The notes beneath the pieces are model-generated. The model was given only the letters and a program-made list of their open reading frames with translations, was not told where the DNA came from and made no database searches. From Candidatus Gottesmanbacteria bacterium (GTDB lineage Bacteria > Patescibacteriota > Microgenomatia > UBA10105 > UBA927): 6,645 nucleotides of DNA. A program made the translations under genes and the position numbers. Shown here in pieces: positions 4,843 to 6,645 of the stretch (its first letter is position 1; every line of letters begins with the position of its first letter). Location of the stretch: the NCBI GenBank assembly GCA_016182725.1, contig JACPFZ010000050.1, positions 1 to 6,645 of the forward strand. The letters are read 5' to 3'.

Positions 4843-6125
4843 CGTCCGACTCCAATATAGCGCATCCCTGCTGCTTCAATTATAGTTCTTGCCTCGGCGA
4901 AATAATTTCGCGCATCAAAAAATATTTTTGGGGTCGCCATCAGCCTGGCAATTTTCCTGAAATCAAGTTTTTTTAAATCAGCCCATGGAGTGATACAGAT
5001 AATCACATGGCTTCCCCTGGCCGCTTCATATGGATCCGCGGAATAGTCGCGCTTTTTAACCCAGGGATCGCAAAGATTAATTTTTGCGCCTCTTGCCAAT
5101 GCTTCTTTGACGATGGTCATCGGCAATGAATGAGCAAGTGTTGGCGTGCCGCTTTTGTAGGTTAGACCAAGAAACGTTACGGTTTTACCTTTCCATGTCC
5201 CGAGGTGAGGAGTGATTTTTTCAAACACAATTTTTTTACGTTCTTTGTTCTTCCTGATAACTGAAGCAATGACCGGCAGATTGATTTTTTTTGACTTGGC
5301 AATGTTTTGCAGATAGTGCAGATCCCGTTCCAGATGGCCTCCGGAAAATCCTGCGCTTGCGTCCAGATATGCTTTTTCCCCAATTCGTGCGTCAGCGCGA
5401 AGGCCGCGGGAGACTTCGCTAATGTCGGCGCCGAAGCGCTCACACACATCGGCGATATCGTAGATGAAAGAAAGCGAGGTGGCCAAATATGCATTGGTGG
5501 CGTGCTTGATCATCTCCGCAGAAGCCACGCTCACAATAAGTATGTTGGTCTTGAGTTTTCTAAAAATGCGCAGGATCTCTTCTTTGCGCTTCATAGTATC
5601 TATCCCGATGACAATTCTTGAAGGCTTCATAAAGCTATCGACCGCTTCCCCCAACCGCAGGTTTTCCGGCACATAGGCGTAATCAAATTGAAAGTCTTTT
5701 CGATGAGCTTTAATACATGTAGATATATTGGTAAAACTGCCCACGGGCAATTGGCTTGAAACAATGAATAACATGCCATTTTTTAGATAGGGAAGCGATT
5801 TTTTGATATGAGCAAATATATTATTCGTATTTGCCTTATTTCGTTTATCTATTGGGGTATCTACAGTTGTCCATATGACATCACAACCAGCAAGAAGTGT
5901 AAAGTCTGTCGTGAATGTTAAGCGTCCTTTTTTCATATTTCTTTTCAGCATTTCTTCCAACTTTGGTTCCGCAAGCGGGGGTATTGCCTTATGTAAGTTG
6001 GCAACAACATCTCTGTTTTCGTCAATCCCAACGATGTCATGACCCAAGTCCGCCAAACAAGCCGAGTAGACTTCGCCCAAATGAGACAGTCCGATGACCA
6101 CAATTTTCATATTTGTGCCTAACAT
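4839..6125 (-). CDS. Nucleotide-sugar dehydrogenase (UDP-Glc/GDP-Man dehydrogenase family) lacking the catalytic cysteine
   Basis: The first gene of the operon, 428 residues, with all three family domains. The N-terminal Rossmann loop is IGLSHLG at residues 11-17, followed by VGIDENR (32-38), TPID (90-93) and PENLRLGEA (153-161). The central helix has the catalytic lysine K207 and N211 (EMIKHATNAYL), then ADARIG at 244-249. FLGLTYKSGT (318-327) and NLCDPW (350-355) mark the C-terminal domain. In the active-site loop GFSGGHLERD (259-268), His264 occupies the position of the nucleophilic Cys of GFGGxCFPKD. The usual Arg of DDLRESP is also absent (TLAHSLP, 329-335). Without Cys the normal two-step oxidation to a uronic acid is not expected. 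Met6 (ATG at 6110) is a likely alternative start, with TAGG 8-11 bases upstream and MKIVVIGL matching the family start. The stop overlaps the SDR start. Confidence 0.9.
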   Translation of the reverse strand: MLGTNMKIVVIGLSHLGEVYSACLADLGHDIVGIDENRDVVANLHKAIPPLAEPKLEEMLKRNMKKGRLTFTTDFTLLAGCDVIWTTVDTPIDKRNKANTNNIFAHIKKSLPYLKNGMLFIVSSQLPVGSFTNISTCIKAHRKDFQFDYAYVPENLRLGEAVDSFMKPSRIVIGIDTMKRKEEILRIFRKLKTNILIVSVASAEMIKHATNAYLATSLSFIYDIADVCERFGADISEVSRGLRADARIGEKAYLDASAGFSGGHLERDLHYLQNIAKSKKINLPVIASVIRKNKERKKIVFEKITPHLGTWKGKTVTFLGLTYKSGTPTLAHSLPMTIVKEALARGAKINLCDPWVKKRDYSADPYEAARGSHVIICITPWADLKKLDFRKIARLMATPKIFFDARNYFAEARTIIEAAGMRYIGVGR

Positions 6126-6187
6126 TTTCCATTTTTATGGCCGATATTGCAAGAGGGAGCTTAAATCTATAAAACACTTGGTTACTT
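6126..6187. promoter_or_regulatory. Divergent intergenic spacer
   Basis: These 62 bases separate the minus-strand operon from the plus-strand HD-domain gene, so both first genes should be expressed from here or from overlapping sequence. An A/T-rich box, TATAAAA (6168-6174), can serve as a -10 on either strand. A small palindrome, CCATTTTTATGG (6129-6140), lies just upstream of the dehydrogenase start. No long hairpin or riboswitch-like structure was seen. Confidence 0.55.
6147..6173 (+). promoter_or_regulatory. Weak candidate promoter for the HD-domain gene
   Basis: TTGCAA at 6147-6152 (4 of 6 matches to the -35 consensus) and TATAAA at 6168-6173 (5 of 6 to the -10), separated by 15 bases, which is short. 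Transcription would start near 6180, leaving a leader of under 10 bases. No Shine-Dalgarno precedes the ATG at 6188, which fits such a short leader. Confidence 0.25.
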
Positions 6188-6197
6188 ATGGTGTCTA
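6169..6197 (-). promoter_or_regulatory. Weak candidate promoter for the glycan operon
   Basis: On the minus strand TAGACA (6197-6192; 5 of 6 to the -35) is followed after 17 bases by TTTTAT (6174-6169; 4 of 6 to the -10). It would start transcription near 6160, giving a leader of about 35-50 bases. The -35 lies inside the first codons of the divergent gene, and the -10 overlaps that gene's own -10. Simultaneous polymerase binding at both would then be excluded. Confidence 0.25.
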
Positions 6198-6645
6198 TTG
6201 AGAATATTCATCGAGATCCCGAGTTTCAAAGAAAAAAGCGCCGTTATTTTCAGGATTTTATGTTCAGACATCTCACTCAAGCCCGTACATACAAGGAACA
6301 TGGACTTTTAAATGAAGAAGGCTCAAGAGGATGGAGAAATGTGGCAAGACACCAACTTTTATCGGCAGTGATGACGCAAACGATTTTAGAACTATTGGGG
6401 AGATCTCCAGAAGAAATTGAGAGGTTAACAAATATATCACTTACTCACGATGTTGATAAACGAAGACAGCAAGAAAGCCGTACGGGAGAAGAGGTATGGA
6501 AAGAAGAATTTAACAGAAGCGAAAAACCCCTTATAGTAACAGGAAGTAATTTTACCGGTTTTTCAGATTGGGGTATGGATGAATATATTCTTCGATATGT
6601 AGACTCGAGTATTGGAGAAAAAAATGCGGGTCATTGGTTTGGCGC
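6188..6645 (+). CDS. HD-domain protein, N-terminal 152 codons (C-terminus beyond the right edge)
   Basis: The only plus-strand gene I accept, open from the ATG at 6188 to the window edge. The pattern matches an HD-superfamily metal-dependent phosphohydrolase. H55 is in VARHQLLSAVMTQTI, a helix typical of the first metal ligand. The paired H87-D88 is in ISLTHDVDKR, and D139 in LRYVDSSIG is a good candidate for the last ligand. A leading charged segment (residues 9-35, with FQRKKRRYFQDF) precedes the domain. An in-frame TAA at 6170-6172 rules out an upstream start; GTG at 6191 is a minor alternative. Codon use is more A-rich than in the operon, and the gene is divergent, so it is probably unrelated to glycan synthesis. 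The substrate (nucleotide, phosphoester or signal molecule) cannot be inferred. Confidence 0.75.
   Translation, partial: MVSIENIHRDPEFQRKKRRYFQDFMFRHLTQARTYKEHGLLNEEGSRGWRNVARHQLLSAVMTQTILELLGRSPEEIERLTNISLTHDVDKRRQQESRTGEEVWKEEFNRSEKPLIVTGSNFTGFSDWGMDEYILRYVDSSIGEKNAGHWFG

Noticed and set aside
6129..6140. CCATTTTTATGG palindrome as an operator
   Set aside because: Only a 4-bp stem around an A/T core; too short to call without a second copy.
1..6645. tRNA, rRNA, CRISPR, insertion sequence or riboswitch
   Set aside because: I saw no cloverleaf, spaced direct repeats, transposase motifs or long conserved leader anywhere in the window.

Overview
The window is a compact surface-glycan (LPS, capsule or S-layer type) biosynthesis operon on the minus strand, read from about 6125 down past position 1, plus the start of one divergent plus-strand gene at the right edge. 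By eye the GC content is moderate, a little over 40%. The genes are packed with ATGA or TGATG stop/start overlaps, Shine-Dalgarno sites are sparse, and every gene belongs to a bacterial nucleotide-sugar family. This fits an uncultivated bacterium of the candidate-phylum kind (for example Patescibacteria or Omnitrophota), but nothing in the window fixes the taxonomy.

In transcription order the operon encodes: (1) a nucleotide-sugar dehydrogenase of the UDP-glucose/GDP-mannose dehydrogenase family with His where the catalytic Cys should be (4839-6125); (2) a short-chain dehydrogenase/reductase broken in two by a frame-shifting deletion that removed its YxxxK active site (4020-4842); (3) a Gfo/Idh/MocA oxidoreductase that seems to lack one alpha-beta unit of its Rossmann fold (3080-4030); (4) an extended-SDR epimerase with a Cys/His-containing insert of the dTDP-L-rhamnose 4-epimerase type (1965-3083); (5) a sugar-phosphate nucleotidyltransferase (1282-1968); (6) a MycE/TylE-like SAM O-methyltransferase (624-1271); (7) a 42-codon stump of a family 2 glycosyltransferase (496-624); (8) the first 149 codons of an intact-looking family 2 glycosyltransferase that leaves the window at its left edge (1-448).

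Together the genes look like a route that activates a sugar phosphate, oxidises, reduces and epimerises the sugar nucleotide, methylates a sugar hydroxyl and transfers the product to a glycan. Three of the eight genes carry visible lesions. The locus is therefore either decaying or an assembly with deletion errors, and which one applies is the main open question.

A 62-bp divergent spacer (6126-6187) separates the operon from a plus-strand HD-domain protein (6188 to the edge). I saw no tRNA, rRNA, CRISPR array, insertion sequence or convincing terminator. No stretch longer than 300 bases lacks a gene.
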